This document shows positions 11,216 to 22,002 of a stretch of DNA of 64,000 nt, one piece after another. The position numbers and the translations under genes were made by a program. A model generated the notes under the pieces. That model was not told the origin of the DNA, did no database searches, and saw nothing but the letters and a program-made list of their open reading frames with translations. Every line of letters starts with the position of its first letter. Positions within the stretch are counted from its first letter, which is position 1. Source of the DNA: Cherax quadricarinatus (lineage: Eukaryota > Arthropoda > Malacostraca > Decapoda > Parastacidae); NCBI RefSeq assembly GCF_038502225.1, contig NC_091378.1:11139456-11203455 (forward strand), read 5' to 3'.

Positions 11216-11720
11216 ATGCTACTCATTCACAACAACAAAATATAACTGACATTAAACACTAATTGAACAAAGGTGTTGTGCATACGATAGCAAATTCGCT
11301 AAAAGATTTCATTTGCGAGGTATTTGTTATCTGTTTCTCAACTCATTAATACAACAATTATTCTCCTGAAAGGTGGTAATGTTGAAGAGCTGGAAGTATG
11401 AAGAGAGGCTAAAGTGATTATGTAATGACAAAATAAGTTATGTGAAATTCATAGATAAAATGTTTATAGATAAAATCTTGTTAGTTTACTGAAAAGTCAC
11501 CCTGATATTTACAAAAGTATTTATTTAAAGGTAATGTCATAAATGTTTTATCAAAGAACTTTTCAACTACAAAAATATGGTCCTCGGAGATTATCCAGTT
11601 TCTCTTCTTAAGAATAACAATATATAACAGGAGGATCCTACATTACAAACAACTTATATTGTTTATTTTTCAGTCTACAAACAAGATGCTTCCATAACAA
11701 AAAACAGTATAAAGAATGTT
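11216..11720. other. Unique AT-rich sequence 3' of DNAI1
   Basis: No coding region was recognised. A minus-strand AATAAA-type signal (TTTATT on the plus strand) lies near 11660 and could serve the DNAI1 transcript if its 3' UTR crosses the minisatellite. This is speculative. Confidence 0.35.
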
Positions 11721-11721
11721 T

Positions 11722-12236
11722 CCTATTTATGAGTACGAGGATCAGTAATTGTAAAACGTTATTTATGAGTACGAGGATCAGTAATTGTAAAACGTTATTT
11801 ATGAGTACGAGGATCAGTAATTGTAAAACGTTATTTATGAGTACGAGGATCAGTAAGTGTAAAACGTTATTTATGAGTACGAGGATCAGTAAGTGTAAAA
11901 CGTTATTTATGAGTACGAGGATCAGTAATTGTAAAACGTTATTTATGAGTACGAGGATCAGTAAGTGTAAAACGTTATTTATGAGTACGAGGATCAGTAA
12001 GTGTAAAACGTTATTTATGAGTACGAGGATCAGTAAGTGTAAAACGTTATTTACGAGTACGAGGATCACCAATTGTGAAACGTTATTTATGAGTACGAGG
12101 ATCAGTAATTGTAAAACGTTATTTATGAGTACGAGGATCAGTAATTGTAAAACGTTATTTATGAGTACGAGGATCAGTAATTGTAAAACGTTATTTATGA
12201 GTACGAGGATCACCAATTGTAAAACGTTATTTACTT
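11722..12236. repeat. 36-bp minisatellite, about 14 copies
   Basis: The unit is ATTTATGAGTACGAGGATCA plus GTAATTGTAAAACGTT (36 bases), with an AATTG/AAGTG variant and a CACCAATTG variant. Because the period is a multiple of three, long reading frames appear on both strands; these are repeat artefacts. It lies about 60 bases downstream of the DNAI1 stop codon, so it is probably in the 3' UTR or immediately after it. Confidence 0.95.
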
Positions 12237-12293
12237 CTAAACGTCCAGTTTGTTAGAACGTTTCTTAGCTGAAGACTTGTTTACTTTTCACTA

Positions 12294-12537
12294 CTAACAG
12301 TTCCTCCAGTTCTTATTATCACTTAACATGGCAGAACTGACATCTTTCTTTAGCTTTTCATCTACTTTTCCATTATTTTGGATATTAAAAGAATCCATTA
12401 CAACTTCTTTGTTGACTGATATGAGTCTTTCTATTTTAGACAGTTCTAGATCTTTGATGGGAACTTCTTCGACATTTTTTGGATTGGTACAGATCTTCCT
12501 GAGGTTAGGAGACAGCTTCAGTATCAACAAATATCCT
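12294..12537 (-). CDS. Dynein axonemal intermediate chain 1-like, last exon
   Basis: This is the terminal exon of the host gene. The acceptor is TTTTTGCTTTCCAG just upstream of 12537; the first base completes an Arg codon split by the intron. The exon encodes GYLLILKLSPNLRK followed by a charged tail and a TAG stop at 12296-12294. The motif LKLSPNLRK followed by a Lys/Glu-rich helix (LSKIERLISVNKEVV) is the hallmark C-terminus of axonemal dynein intermediate chain 1. Family knowledge: the protein sits in the base of the outer dynein arm and its WD40 propeller helps tether the motor to the doublet microtubule. The tail seems about 35 residues longer than the vertebrate protein as remembered. 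Confidence 0.9.
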
Positions 12538-12587
12538 CTGGAAAGCAAAAATATAAATTAGTATTCTTGCAACGGAATAATAAGTAT

Positions 12588-12962
12588 GTGTCGTGCCGAA
12601 TAGGTAAAACTTGCTATTTTGACTATGCTCTTCTTGCCGAATAATGTAAGCGAAAGTTTATGTATGCAATAATTTCGCAAAAATCATTCTGAACCTAACG
12701 AAAAATATATATTTCATTGTGTTCGTTAATTATTAATTACTGTAAACTTAATTAAAATATTTTAGTTTGATTAGGCTAAATTAAATTGCCCTTGTTATAA
12801 CAAGGTTAAGTTTTCTAAGGTTCTTTTGGTACAAAATTATTAATTTTTACATTAACATAAATTAAAAAGAAAATATATATTTAAACGTATAGGAGAAAGT
12901 TTTAGAACGGACTTAATTTTAAATGAGTTCTTGCTAATTGACCAACTTTATCTCTACGGCAC

Positions 12963-12965
<3 letters not shown>
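12588..12965 (+). mobile_element. TIR element (TCGTGCCGAATA family), copy 1
   Basis: Left end GTCGTGCCGAATAGGTAAAAC and right end CGGCACGAC form terminal inverted repeats around an AT-rich, non-coding interior of about 380 bases. The interior contains AAAATCATTCTGAACCTAACG, also present reversed in copy 2 (19567-20024). This is a MITE-like element. Its right end runs straight into an (AC)n array. Confidence 0.8.

Positions 12966-13049
<84 letters not shown>
12964..13049. repeat. (AC)n microsatellite
   Basis: About 43 AC units lie between the end of a TIR element and the 5'-truncated start of a LINE E copy. Confidence 0.95.
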
Positions 13050-13054
<5 letters not shown>

Positions 13055-14775
13055 AGCAACGACCGAGAGGTATGTCAGGAGCTCAACACGAGATTTAAAG
13101 AAGTATTTACAGTGGAAACCAGTAGGACTCCAGGAAATCAGAACAGGGGGGTACACCAGCAAGTGCTGGATGAGGTACATTTAACCAAGGAGGAGGTGAA
13201 GAAGCTGCTATGCGAACTTGACACCTCAAAGGCGGTGGGACCAGACAATATCTCTCTGTGGGTCCTTAAAGAGGGAGCAGAGATATTGTGTGTGCCATTA
13301 ACAAAGATCTTCAACACATCATTTGAAACTGGGCAACTCCCTGAGGTATGGAAGATGGCAAATGTAGTCCCAATTTTTAAAAAGGGAGACAGACATGAGG
13401 CACTAAACTACAGACCTGTATCGCTAACGTATATAGTATGCAAGGTCATGGAGAAGATCATCAGGAGGAGAGTGGTGGAGCACCTGGAAAGAAACAAGTG
13501 TATAATTGACAACCAGCACAGTTTCAGGGAAGGAAAATTCTGTGTCACAAACCTACTAGAGTTTTATGACAAGGTGACAGAAGTAAGACAAGAGAGGGGT
13601 GGATCGACTGCATTTTTTTGGACTGCAAGAAGGCCTTCAACACAATTCCTCGCAAGAGATTACTGCAAAAGCTAGAGGATCAGGCACACATAACAGGAAA
13701 GGCACTGCAATGGATCAGAGAATACCTGACAGGGAGGCAACAACGAGTCATGGTACGTGACGAGGTGTCAGAGTGGGCGCCTGTGACAAGCGGGGTTCCA
13801 CAGGGGTCAGTCCTAGGACCTGTGCTGTTCTTGGTATATGTGAACGACATAACGGAAAGGATCGACTCAGAAGTGTCCTTGTTTGCAGATGATGTGAAGT
13901 TAATGAGAAGAATCAAATCGGATGAGGATCAGGCAGGACTACAAGGAGACCTGGACAGGCTACAAGCCTGGTCCAGTAACTTGCTCATTGAGTTTAACCC
14001 TGCCAAATGCAAAGTCATGAAGATTGGGAAGGGCAAAGAAGACCGCAGACACAATATAGTTTAGATGGCCAAAGACTGCAAACCTCACTCAAGGGAAAAA
14101 GATCTGGGGGTGAGTATAACACCGAGCATATCTCCTGAGGCGCACATCAATCAGATAACTGCTGAAGCATACGGGCGCCTGGCAATCCTACGGATAGCGT
14201 TCCGATACCTCAGTAAGGATTCGTTCAAGACTGTATGCCATTTACGTCAGGCCCATACTGGAGTATGCAGCACCAGTTTGGAATCCACACCTAGTCAAGC
14301 ACGTCAAGAAATTAGAGAAAGTGCAAAGGTTTGCAACAAGACTAGTCCCAGAGCTACGGGGATTGTCCTACGAAAAAAGGTTGGGGGAAATCGGCCTGAC
14401 GACATTGGAGGACGGGTGGGTCAGCGGAGACATGATAAAGACATAAAATACTGCGAGAAATAGACAAGGTGGACAAAGACGGCATGTTCCAGAGAAGGGA
14501 CACGGACACAAGAGGTCACAATTGGAAGCTGAAGACTCAGATGAATCAAAGGGATGTTAGGAAGTATTTCATCAGTCATAGAGTTGTCAGGCAGTGGAAT
14601 AGCCTAGAAAGTGACGTAGTGGAGGCGGGAACCATACATAGTTTTAAGGCGAGGTATGATAAAGCTCATGGGGCAGGGAGAGAGATGACCTAGTAGCAAT
14701 CAGCGAAGAGGCGGGGCCAGGAGCTATGAATCGACCCCTGCAACCACAAATAGGCGAGTACAAATGAGTACACAC
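13050..14775 (+). pseudogene. LINE E copy 2 (E2), 5'-truncated
   Basis: Reads from the end of the endonuclease-RT linker to the 3' tail. Frames 12938-13675, 13618-14064, 14065-14463 and 14469-14693 encode EEVKKLLCELDTSKAVGPDN, VPIFKKGDRHEALNYRPVSL, DCKKAFNTIPRKRL, SGVPQGSVLGPVLFLVYVND and the catalytic FADDVK, then a C-terminal domain ending in WNSLESDVVEAGTIHSF. Frame changes near 13620, 14060 and 14220 disable it. The tail GAGGCGGGGCCAGGAGC leads to GAGTACACACA. The 5' boundary abuts an (AC)n array. Confidence 0.9.
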
Positions 14776-16603
14776 AAACGGCTATTTCAACCACAGGGAG
14801 ATCGACTGGGAAAACCTGGAGCCACACGGGGGTCCTGAAACATGGAGAGCTATTATGATGGATGTGGTACTTGAAACCTTATGCATCAACATGTTAAGGA
14901 CACTACCAGAGAGAGAGGGAAGGATGAACCAGTAAGACTGAACTTTGTTCACCCTGAGCAGTTCAGACATTGAGGACATCACTTATGAGAGGCCCCTTGG
15001 AGCTAGTGATCTCATGGTTCTGTGCTTTGAATACTTAGTAGAGTTACAAGTAGAAAGGATAACGAGTTGGATGGGAAAAACCAAACTATAAAAGAGGGAA
15101 CTACACAGGCATGAGGAACTTCCTGCAGGAGGTTCAGTGGGACAGGGAATTGGCAGGAAAGTCAGTAAATGAAATGGAATACGTAGCAACAAAATGCAGG
15201 GAGGCAGAGGAAACGTTTGTTCACAAGGGCAATAGAAATAATGTGAAGACCAAAGCAAGTCCTTGGTTTACCAGAAGGTGTACTGAGGCAAAAACTAAGT
15301 GCACCAGAGAATGGAAAAGGTACAGGAGGCAAAGGACCCAGGAAAATAGACTAGTTGAAGAGCCAGAAACGAGTATGAACAGATTAGGAGGGAGGCCCAG
15401 CGACAGTACGAAAACGACATAGCATCGAAAGCCAAGTCTGACCCGAAACTGCTGTATAGCCACATTAGTAGGAAGACAACAGTCAAAGACCAGGTGATTA
15501 GGCTGAGGAAAGAAGGTGGGGAACTCACCAGAAGCAATCAAGAGGTATGCGAGGAGCTCAACAAGAGATTTAAGGAAGTATTTACAGTGGAGACATGAAG
15601 GCCTCTGAGTGGACACAGAGGGGGGACGCCAATAAGGAATATGCCAACAAGTGTTGGATGACATACACACAATTGAGGAGGTGAAGCTGCTAAGGGACCT
15701 TGATATCTCAAAGGTAATGGGACCAGACATCTCCCCATGGGTCCTTAGAGAGGGAGCAGCAATGCTGTGTGTGCCACTAACCACAATCTTCAGCACATCC
15801 CTTGAAACTGGGCAACTACCTGAGGTATGGAAAACGGCAAATGTAGTACCCATATTTAAAAAAGGACCAGTGTCACTGACGTGTATAGTATGCAAAGTCA
15901 CGGAGAAGATTATCAGGAGGAGAGTGGTGGAGCATCTGGAATGGAACAAGAGTATAAACGCCAACCAGCACGGATTTATGGAAGGCAAATCCTGTGTCAC
16001 AAACCTACTGGAGTTTTATGATAAAGTAAGAGTAGTAAGACGAGAGAGAGGGGTGTGTTGATTGCATCATCTTGGACTGTAAGAAGGCCTTCGACACAGT
16101 TCCTTACAGGAAATTGGTGCAGAAGCTAGAGGATGAGACGCATATAACAGGAAGGGCACTGCAGTGGATCAGAGAATACCTGACAGGGAGGCAACAACGA
16201 GTCATGGTACGTGATGAGGTATCACAGTGGGCACCTGTGATGATCGGGTTCCCACAGGGGTCGGTCCTAGGACCAGTGCTATTTATGGTATATGTGAATC
16301 ACATGATGGAAGGGTTATACTAAGAAGTGTCCCTGTTCGCAGATGTTGTAAAGATAATGAGAATTAAATCAGATGAGGATCAGGCAGAACTTCAAATAGA
16401 CCTGGACAGACTGGACACCTGGTCCAGCAACTTCTCGAATTTAACCCCGCCAAATGCAAAGTCATGAAGATCGGGGAAGGGCAAAGAAGACCGTAGACTA
16501 GGTGTCCAAAGACTGCAAACCTTGCTCAAGGAGAAAAATCTTTTGGTGAGTATAACACCGAGCATGTCTCCGGAAGCACACATCAACCAGATAACTGCTG
16601 CAG
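14776..16603 (+). pseudogene. LINE E copy 3 (E3), main part
   Basis: Starts inside the endonuclease (GYFNHREIDWENLEPHG-like, near 14778) directly after the tail of E2. It reads through AEETFVHKGNRNNVKTK (15200), EEVKLLRDLDISKVMGPD (15670), LDCKKAFDTVPYRKLVQKL (16070) and GFPQGSVLGPVLFMVYVNH (16250). The catalytic region reads FADVVK rather than FADDVK (about 16335), and many frame breaks are present. A solo LTR interrupts it at 16604; it resumes at 17320. Confidence 0.85.
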
Positions 16604-17319
16604 TGTTATGCCCCTATTTCTTTATTACATTGCGGTCATTTCCTTTAATAGCTAAATTGGGAATGAACGTCCTTGTATTAATAAGGCTTATTCTTATTAA
16701 CAATTATTATTATTTATGTAACATGGCCATAAGTTAAATTGAAGGTATAGCAACATGCCTGCCACTCTGTGTACCGGTGTATGGCTAGCTGTGGTGTTCG
16801 ATGGTTATACCCCCCCCCCTTTCCCACTTCCTTTTGGTCAACTACTCTACTGAGTGTTGGTGAGTCACCTGACCCACCTGACCTGTATGCCCAAGGTTGA
16901 GGGACGGACAGTGAAGTAGTAGCAGCCAACGATAACATTCCTGCTCGTCTCTGGTAACTGGCCGAAGTTGATTATCCGGCCTGGACTTATTCTGTTGTAT
17001 TCTGACTGCTTCCTAATGGCAAATAAGACATTATACACTAAAGTAATCTCTGTATATATATGTTATATCTAGGATCTCATCCAAATCATGTGTTATCAAA
17101 GCCTTATGTATATATTTCGGACGATATAGAACAAACAAGCATTCTTAACTTATATACGATAATTCGTATAGTATTATTATTGGCTTTATGTTGTATTATA
17201 AATATACTTCATTAAAATAAGATTTCCAGAGGATTACTATTATTGCCCCAACCTCTCTGACGATTGTTGTTATGCTCTAACCAGAAGGAAACTGAGTGGT
17301 TACAACCCATGGTGTAACA
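16604..17319. mobile_element. Solo LTR with 5-bp target duplication TGCAG
   Basis: The 716-bp insertion begins TGTTATGCCCC and ends GGTGTAACA, giving the TG...CA termini of an LTR. It is flanked by TGCAG at 16599-16603 and 17320-17324; removing it restores the LINE E sequence CTGCAGCATATAGGCG. A TATA-like ATTATAAATATA lies near 17197. No internal retrotransposon genes flank it, so this is a solo LTR, probably left by LTR-LTR recombination. Five-base duplications fit Gypsy, BEL or Copia elements. Confidence 0.88.
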
Positions 17320-17370
17320 TGCAGCATATAGGCGTTTGGAAAACATGAGAATAGCGTTCCGATACCTATA
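17320..17370 (+). pseudogene. LINE E3, remnant after the solo LTR
   Basis: About 50 bases (CATATAGGCG through AGAATAGCGTTCCGATACCT) continue the E3 reading frame past the LTR, then the match stops. Confidence 0.75.
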
Positions 17371-17502
17371 TATTTGCAATAAGATCACAGTAAACAGGTG
17401 ATTTCAGAATATGTTCAGAACAATGTTCCTTGATAATGTGAGTTGTCGCGAAAGCGCTTGGAATTTCTCTATTCTTTCACAGTGGTTGTTTTGCATATAT
17501 GT
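17371..17502. repeat. Unclassified repeat-like segment
   Basis: GCAATAAGATCACAGTAAAC through AGTGGTTGTTTTGCATAT looks like an interspersed repeat seen in decapod sequences (from memory). No second copy was found in the window. It ends in a short (GT)n. Confidence 0.35.
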
Positions 17503-17516
17503 GTGTGTGTGTGTGT

Positions 17517-17805
17517 GCCCTCACCTAATTGTGGTTGCAGAGGTCGAGACTCAACTTTTGGCCCCGCCTCTTCACTGAGTGCTACTAGGTCCTCTCTCCC
17601 TGCTCCATGAGGTTTATCATATCTTAAAGTTATATATATGGTTCCTGCCTCCACTACCTCACTTCCTAGGCTATTCCACTTGCTGACTATGACTGAAGAA
17701 ATACTTCCTAACATCCCTTTCGCTCATCTGGGTCTTCAACTTCCAATTGTGACCCCTTGTTTCTGTGTCCCCTCTCTGGAACATCCCGTCTGTGTCCACG
17801 GTAAA
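17517..17805 (-). pseudogene. LINE E copy 6, 3' fragment
   Basis: The reverse complement of the LINE E C-terminus (KWNSLGSEVVEAGTI) and 3' tail (GCCCCGCCTCTTCACTGAGT on the plus strand). Next to its tail is (GT)n, the AC array on the opposite strand. Confidence 0.85.
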
Positions 17806-17902
17806 ACGCCTAGCAGAGCTAAGTGGTGTGGATGCCTCTGAGCTAATTTCATTCTACTCCCGTTTGGTGTACTAGCCTCCACGAGCAGTATTTTATATTA
17901 TT

Positions 17903-18082
17903 ATAACCACGAACGAGTGGTATTTAACCAATAACGCTGTGACTAGCCGGGGCATGTATAGTCCTGTGGGTTAGAGCGCCTTGGATTTATCGCTGACCAT
18001 GAGGCGTGTTAAAAGAGCACGGGTTCGATCTCCCTGCTAGTCGCGGTGTTGTTACTGATTAAATACCACTCGTTCGTGGTTA
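17903..18082 (+). mobile_element. Foldback element with a tRNA-like core
   Basis: Inverted arms of about 23 bases (17903-17926 and 18060-18082; core ACCACGAACGAGTGGTATTT) enclose a tRNA-like sequence at 17941-18042. The core has a perfect 7-bp acceptor-like pair (GACTAGC with GCTAGTC), an A-box-like GTGGGTTAGAGCGCC and a B-box-like GGGTTCGATC. At about 102 bases it is longer than a normal tRNA, so it is a tRNA-derived SINE-like unit and not a functional tRNA. A similar arrangement with different arms lies at 37306-37568. Confidence 0.6.
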
Positions 18083-18212
18083 CAATACGGTTATATATAT
18101 ATTTATATAAAGTGAGGATCCTGCTCTGGCGCCCAGAAAGGAACACAGAACACGCTGCATATGGACGCAAACATTTTGGTTAAAGGTAATGAGTGTACTG
18201 TGGTGGAAAGAT

Positions 18213-18332
18213 GGATCAGCCTGTAATTTTTACGTTAACATAAATGAAAAAATATACTATCTTTAAACGTTTAAGAGAAAATTTTAGAAACGACTAAATT
18301 TTAAAAGTTCCTATTCGACACGACATAATAAA
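18213..18332 (+). mobile_element. TIR element (TCGTGCCGAATA family), partial copy
   Basis: TTTTTACGTTAACATAAATG through ATTCGACACGACATA matches the last third of copy 1 (12850-12965), with a degenerate right terminus. Confidence 0.75.
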
Positions 18333-18758
18333 TATATAATATATCTCTGGCCGAAGGAGACTCTAACCTTGGAACTAGGTACGCAGTGGAGGAACACTGC
18401 AGAAGGTCTGCTCACAAACTTATCCACTCGGTAAATCATCAGATGCAGCATTCTCCACCTGGCCTCAACATTCTGAACCTGACTATAAATACTCGCATAC
18501 CCAGGTAGATCTGTTTGTGACTTGAAAAAGCCCGTTGTGTGGGCGAAACGTTGTCAATGAAGGATCACATTATACTGCACGTGTTATATTTTCAACTGCA
18601 GCAAATGCAGCATCAATATAACAGCAACAGGACAGGCAGCAACGGCAACAGCAGCAGCAACAACGAAAGAAGCAACATTAACAGCAGCAGTAACAGCAAC
18701 AAAAATAGTTATAAACACAAAGTTATATAACTGTCAGTGAATATATCCTGATAGTTTA

Positions 18759-18762
<4 letters not shown>
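18333..18762. other. Intron sequence with repeat-like motifs
   Basis: This region lies inside the DNAI1 intron between the last two exons. It includes GTGTGGGCGAAACGTTGTCA (18537-18556), a motif class also seen at 23450 and 25580, and a CAG/CAA-rich stretch (18596-18710) giving an artefactual Asn/Ser-rich frame. Confidence 0.4.

Positions 18763-18821
<59 letters not shown>
18763..18821. repeat. (TA)n microsatellite
   Basis: About 29 TA units in the DNAI1 intron close to the next exon. Confidence 0.95.
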
Positions 18822-18948
18822 ATATTTTATGGATACTCAACAGACTTTAAATCTAATTAAACCATCATCCAACAACAAGAAGTAGATGGACAGTCTTCAT
18901 AATTCCCTTTTATACAATCCGAATTATTGAATACAATTTCAACATTAC

Positions 18949-19182
18949 CTCTCCCCACCCACCAAGACGAGGGGATAGCGGGGGCTGAGTGCTACACTAG
19001 ACACCGTCAACTGGCGACGGTGGAGAAGCCTCTGCGTGCACATAGGCTGTGTTGTGCGGATGAAGAGGTCGTACACATGTACACAGCCATCATCAGTGAC
19101 AGCAACGAAGACGCTGCTACTGTAGGTAGCCCACTGTACCCCAGCCACAGCACCACCAAGATCCAGTGTCATCAAGGGAGCT
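18949..19182 (-). CDS. Dynein axonemal intermediate chain 1-like, penultimate exon
   Basis: The acceptor TTGTGTTGCAG precedes 19182 and the donor GTAATG follows 18949. The exon begins with one base and ends with two bases of split codons, matching its neighbours (Leu codon CT|A upstream, Arg codon AG|A downstream). It encodes LAPLMTLDLGGAVAGVQWA, YSSSVFVAVTDDGCVHVYDL, and the start of a further WD40 blade ending LVLVGGE. The stretch DL-x-x-AV-x-x-V-x-WA-x-YSS-x-VF-x-AVT-x-DG closely fits DNAI1 family members. It is one complete blade and part of the next. No stop or frameshift is present. Confidence 0.93.
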
Positions 19183-19439
19183 CTGCAACACAATTTGGAG
19201 ATATTTGTAAATCTTACGTAAGCTTAAGGTTGCAACTGCAATCACACATATAGAAAAAATGATATTATTATTAATAAGTGAAGATAAGGGATTGAGTGCA
19301 GTGTATAAAAAAAGTTTAAGAAAAACTGATGAAAGTATAGATTACAAAATAAGGACAGAATGGAAGCAAGAAATATGAGACTTCTTCGAGGCTGTAGGAT
19401 CACATTTAGCATTAGATGTGATACCTACCTCTCTCCCCT

Positions 19440-19501
19440 CCCCCCCGCGCGCGCGCACGCACGCACGCACACACGCACACACGCACACACGCACACACGT
19501 G

Positions 19502-19566
<65 letters not shown>
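19440..19566. repeat. (CG/CA)n and (TA)n microsatellite
   Basis: A CGCG/CACA start (19446-19505) passes into about 30 TA units that abut the TIR of the element at 19567. Confidence 0.95.
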
Positions 19567-19567
<1 letters not shown>

Positions 19568-20021
19568 GTATGTCGTGCCGAATATGTAAAACTGGTTAAT
19601 TAGCAAGAATTCATTTAAAATTAAGTCCTTTCTGAAATTTTCTCTTATAAGTTTAAAGATATATTCTTTCATTAATGTTGATGTAAATTTTTTTTAATTT
19701 TGCACCAAAAGAATCTTAGAAAGCTTACCTAACCTTATTATAACAAGAACAATTTATTTTAGCCTAACCCAACTAAATATATTTTAAATACGTTTACAAT
19801 AATTTACTTCTAAACAAACACAATAAAACACATTTTTTGTCGTTAGGTTCAGGATGATTTTGGCGAAATTATTGCATACACAAATTTTCACTTGTCGTAT
19901 TTACCTGGAGAGTTCCGGGGGTCAACGCCCCCGCGGCCCGGTCTGTGACCAGGCCTCCTATATGGCAAGATGAGCATTGCTATTTAAGCCAAGATCGCAA
20001 GTTCTGCCTATTCGGCACGAT

Positions 20022-20024
<3 letters not shown>
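19567..20024 (-). mobile_element. TIR element (TCGTGCCGAATA family), copy 2
   Basis: The termini GTCGTGCCGAATATGTAAAAC (left) and GTTCTGCCTATTCGGCACGA (right) are inverted repeats. The interior is the reverse orientation of copy 1 and is non-coding and AT-rich (CTAACCTTATTATAACAAGA). Both ends are embedded in (TA)n arrays. A 58-base LINE A tail is inserted at about 19900-19957. Confidence 0.85.
19900..19957 (-). mobile_element. LINE A, 3' terminus only
   Basis: A 58-base fragment (ACCTGGAGAGTTCCGGGGGT through GGCCTCC) containing only the 3' hairpin of family A lies inside the TIR element, splitting CTTGTC from TATATGGCAAG. This is a very short 5'-truncated insertion. Confidence 0.85.
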
Positions 20025-20029
<5 letters not shown>

Positions 20030-20111
<82 letters not shown>

Positions 20112-20150
20112 TATATAAAAATTGTGTGTGTGTGTGTGTGTGTGTGTGTG
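20030..20150. repeat. (TA)n and (GT)n microsatellites
   Basis: About 36 TA units (20034-20107) followed by about 13 GT units (20124-20149). Confidence 0.95.
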
Positions 20151-20859
20151 GAAAATTAAATTTACCTGGATGTAACTCATAAGATACATACCAGTAAATG
20201 GTAACAAAGATAATTATTCTTTATTAAGGTTACAGAGACAAGTAGGAATTTTATGAAACCTAGGTCGCAAAAAATGTCCTCAGATACCTACGATAATCTA
20301 TCCACAAGTCACTCTGGACCTATATTAATTTCAAATGAAATATACATCAGGAATTCTGGTAAAAACATTAATATAAATATGTGGACTGTATATTAAATTT
20401 AAAATGTGAATACATATACATTGAAGGAGAATTTATAGCAATAAGACTCACCAATTAGTCTGGAGATTACGGTGTGTCATACCCAAAACCCCCTTGCCTA
20501 AATTATGAAAAAAATACTGGCCAGAATTTCAACACAGAATAGACGACTTAGCTGGGGTTCCAAGCGGTCCTGTCCATCTGCTTATAGCTTACGTTATGTA
20601 GGACTGCAAATCCAACAATTTCGGCTCCTATTTGAGAGGTTTTAAGCCCAATATAACCCCTAGATTGACAAATTTATGCACATTTCGCTAACGTGCTTGT
20701 ACCACATTCAAAACAATGGCGTCTCCCCCATGCTCATCAGCGCAGGCGCAGAGCTTCCCTGTCGGTTCTCTTCTTTAAAATACACTTTAGAGCAATAATA
20801 ATGTATTAATCAGGTATATTTACATTATAAAAAATATACAGCATAATTTTGGGAAATTT

Positions 20860-20862
<3 letters not shown>
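20151..20862. other. DNAI1 intron, no recognised feature
   Basis: Largely single-copy-looking AT-rich sequence. No coding region or repeat family was recognised. Confidence 0.45.

Positions 20863-20941
<79 letters not shown>
20863..20941. repeat. (TA)n microsatellite
   Basis: About 39 TA units, followed by an old LINE C copy. Confidence 0.95.
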
Positions 20942-20946
<5 letters not shown>

Positions 20947-20964
20947 TTATACAATGTCATGCAA

Positions 20965-21570
20965 TGTGATGAGGATAACAAAGAATGTAGGTTATGAAAG
21001 ATTGGATATCAGAATGGAGGGAGGGAATATGGAGGAATGAATGTATTCCGATATTTGGGAGTGGACTTGTCAGCTGATGGGTCTATGAAAGATGTGAATT
21101 AAAGAATTCATGAGGGGAAAAACGTTAGTGGAGCAATGAGGAGTTTGTGGAGACAACGTTATCCATTGATGCAAAGAGGGGAATGTATGAGAGTATAGTC
21201 GTACCACCGCTCTTATATGGGTGTGAAACATGGGTGGTGAATGTTGCAACAGGAAGGCTGGAGGAAGGGTAGATGTCTCTGAGGGCAGTGTGGTGTGAAT
21301 ATTATGAAGAGAATCTTGAGCTTGGAGATTAGAAGTATTATCCAGAGGGCTGAAGAGGGTTTTATGAGGTGGGTCGGAAATTTAGAGAGGATGGAATAAA
21401 ATATAATAACTTGGAGGGCATATAAATCTTTAGTGGAAGGAAGGCAGGGTAGAGGTCGTCCTAGAAAAGTTTGGAGGGAGTGAGTAAAGGAGGGTAAAGC
21501 AAGCATGTCTGAAAGTGTTAGGAGCTACTGAAGACAAGTGGAGTTTGTGACTCGACGCGCTGATAGAGAT
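20965..21570 (+). pseudogene. LINE C, old degenerate 3' fragment
   Basis: The sequence matches the C-terminal reverse-transcriptase region of LINE C (compare 29280-29950) with many substitutions and indels: RITKNVGYERLDIRMEGGNM, a YLGVDLSADGSMKD-like stretch, RGMYESIV-like and GRQGRGRPRKVWRE-like sections. It is much older than the three near-identical LINE C segments at 26.6-32.2 kb. It stops at a GACTCGACGCGCTGATAGAG remnant of the 3' UTR. Confidence 0.85.
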
Positions 21571-22002
21571 TTTCGCTTTACGGTATTCATATATATATGC
21601 TTAATCATAATAAATATTTAATAAAGAAAATATCATTTTGGAAGGAAAGTTTTAATTACTATGTTTCTGTTCCTATTACATTTTTATTTTACTTATATTT
21701 AATTATGCCTGGAGGGGATTTTAATGGGAAGGTTACCAGCCAGATAAGTCGTTATGCAAATGAGGTCAGTTATATTAAATTTCTTCGTCTATATACAATA
21801 AGTTAAAATAATTACGAGAGTATAAAATGTACCTTTTCAATTAATTGAAAAATAAATGGAGGGGAAAGATTGAAAATGTTGGTAAAGGGAAGAAACTGGA
21901 TAACTAGAAGGAAGTTTATACAAGATGTCTGGTAAACCTGTTGCTTAGTGAACGACAATTCAAAGAAAACGGGAAGACCAAAATGAGAGGACCTGTAAGG
22001 TC

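Noticed and set aside
11638..12256. Long repetitive proteins on both strands across the 36-bp minisatellite
   Set aside because: The period is divisible by three, which keeps frames open; nothing else supports a gene.
17941..18042. Functional tRNA gene
   Set aside because: At about 102 bases with a non-standard T arm and inverted-repeat flanks, it is better explained as a tRNA-derived mobile element.
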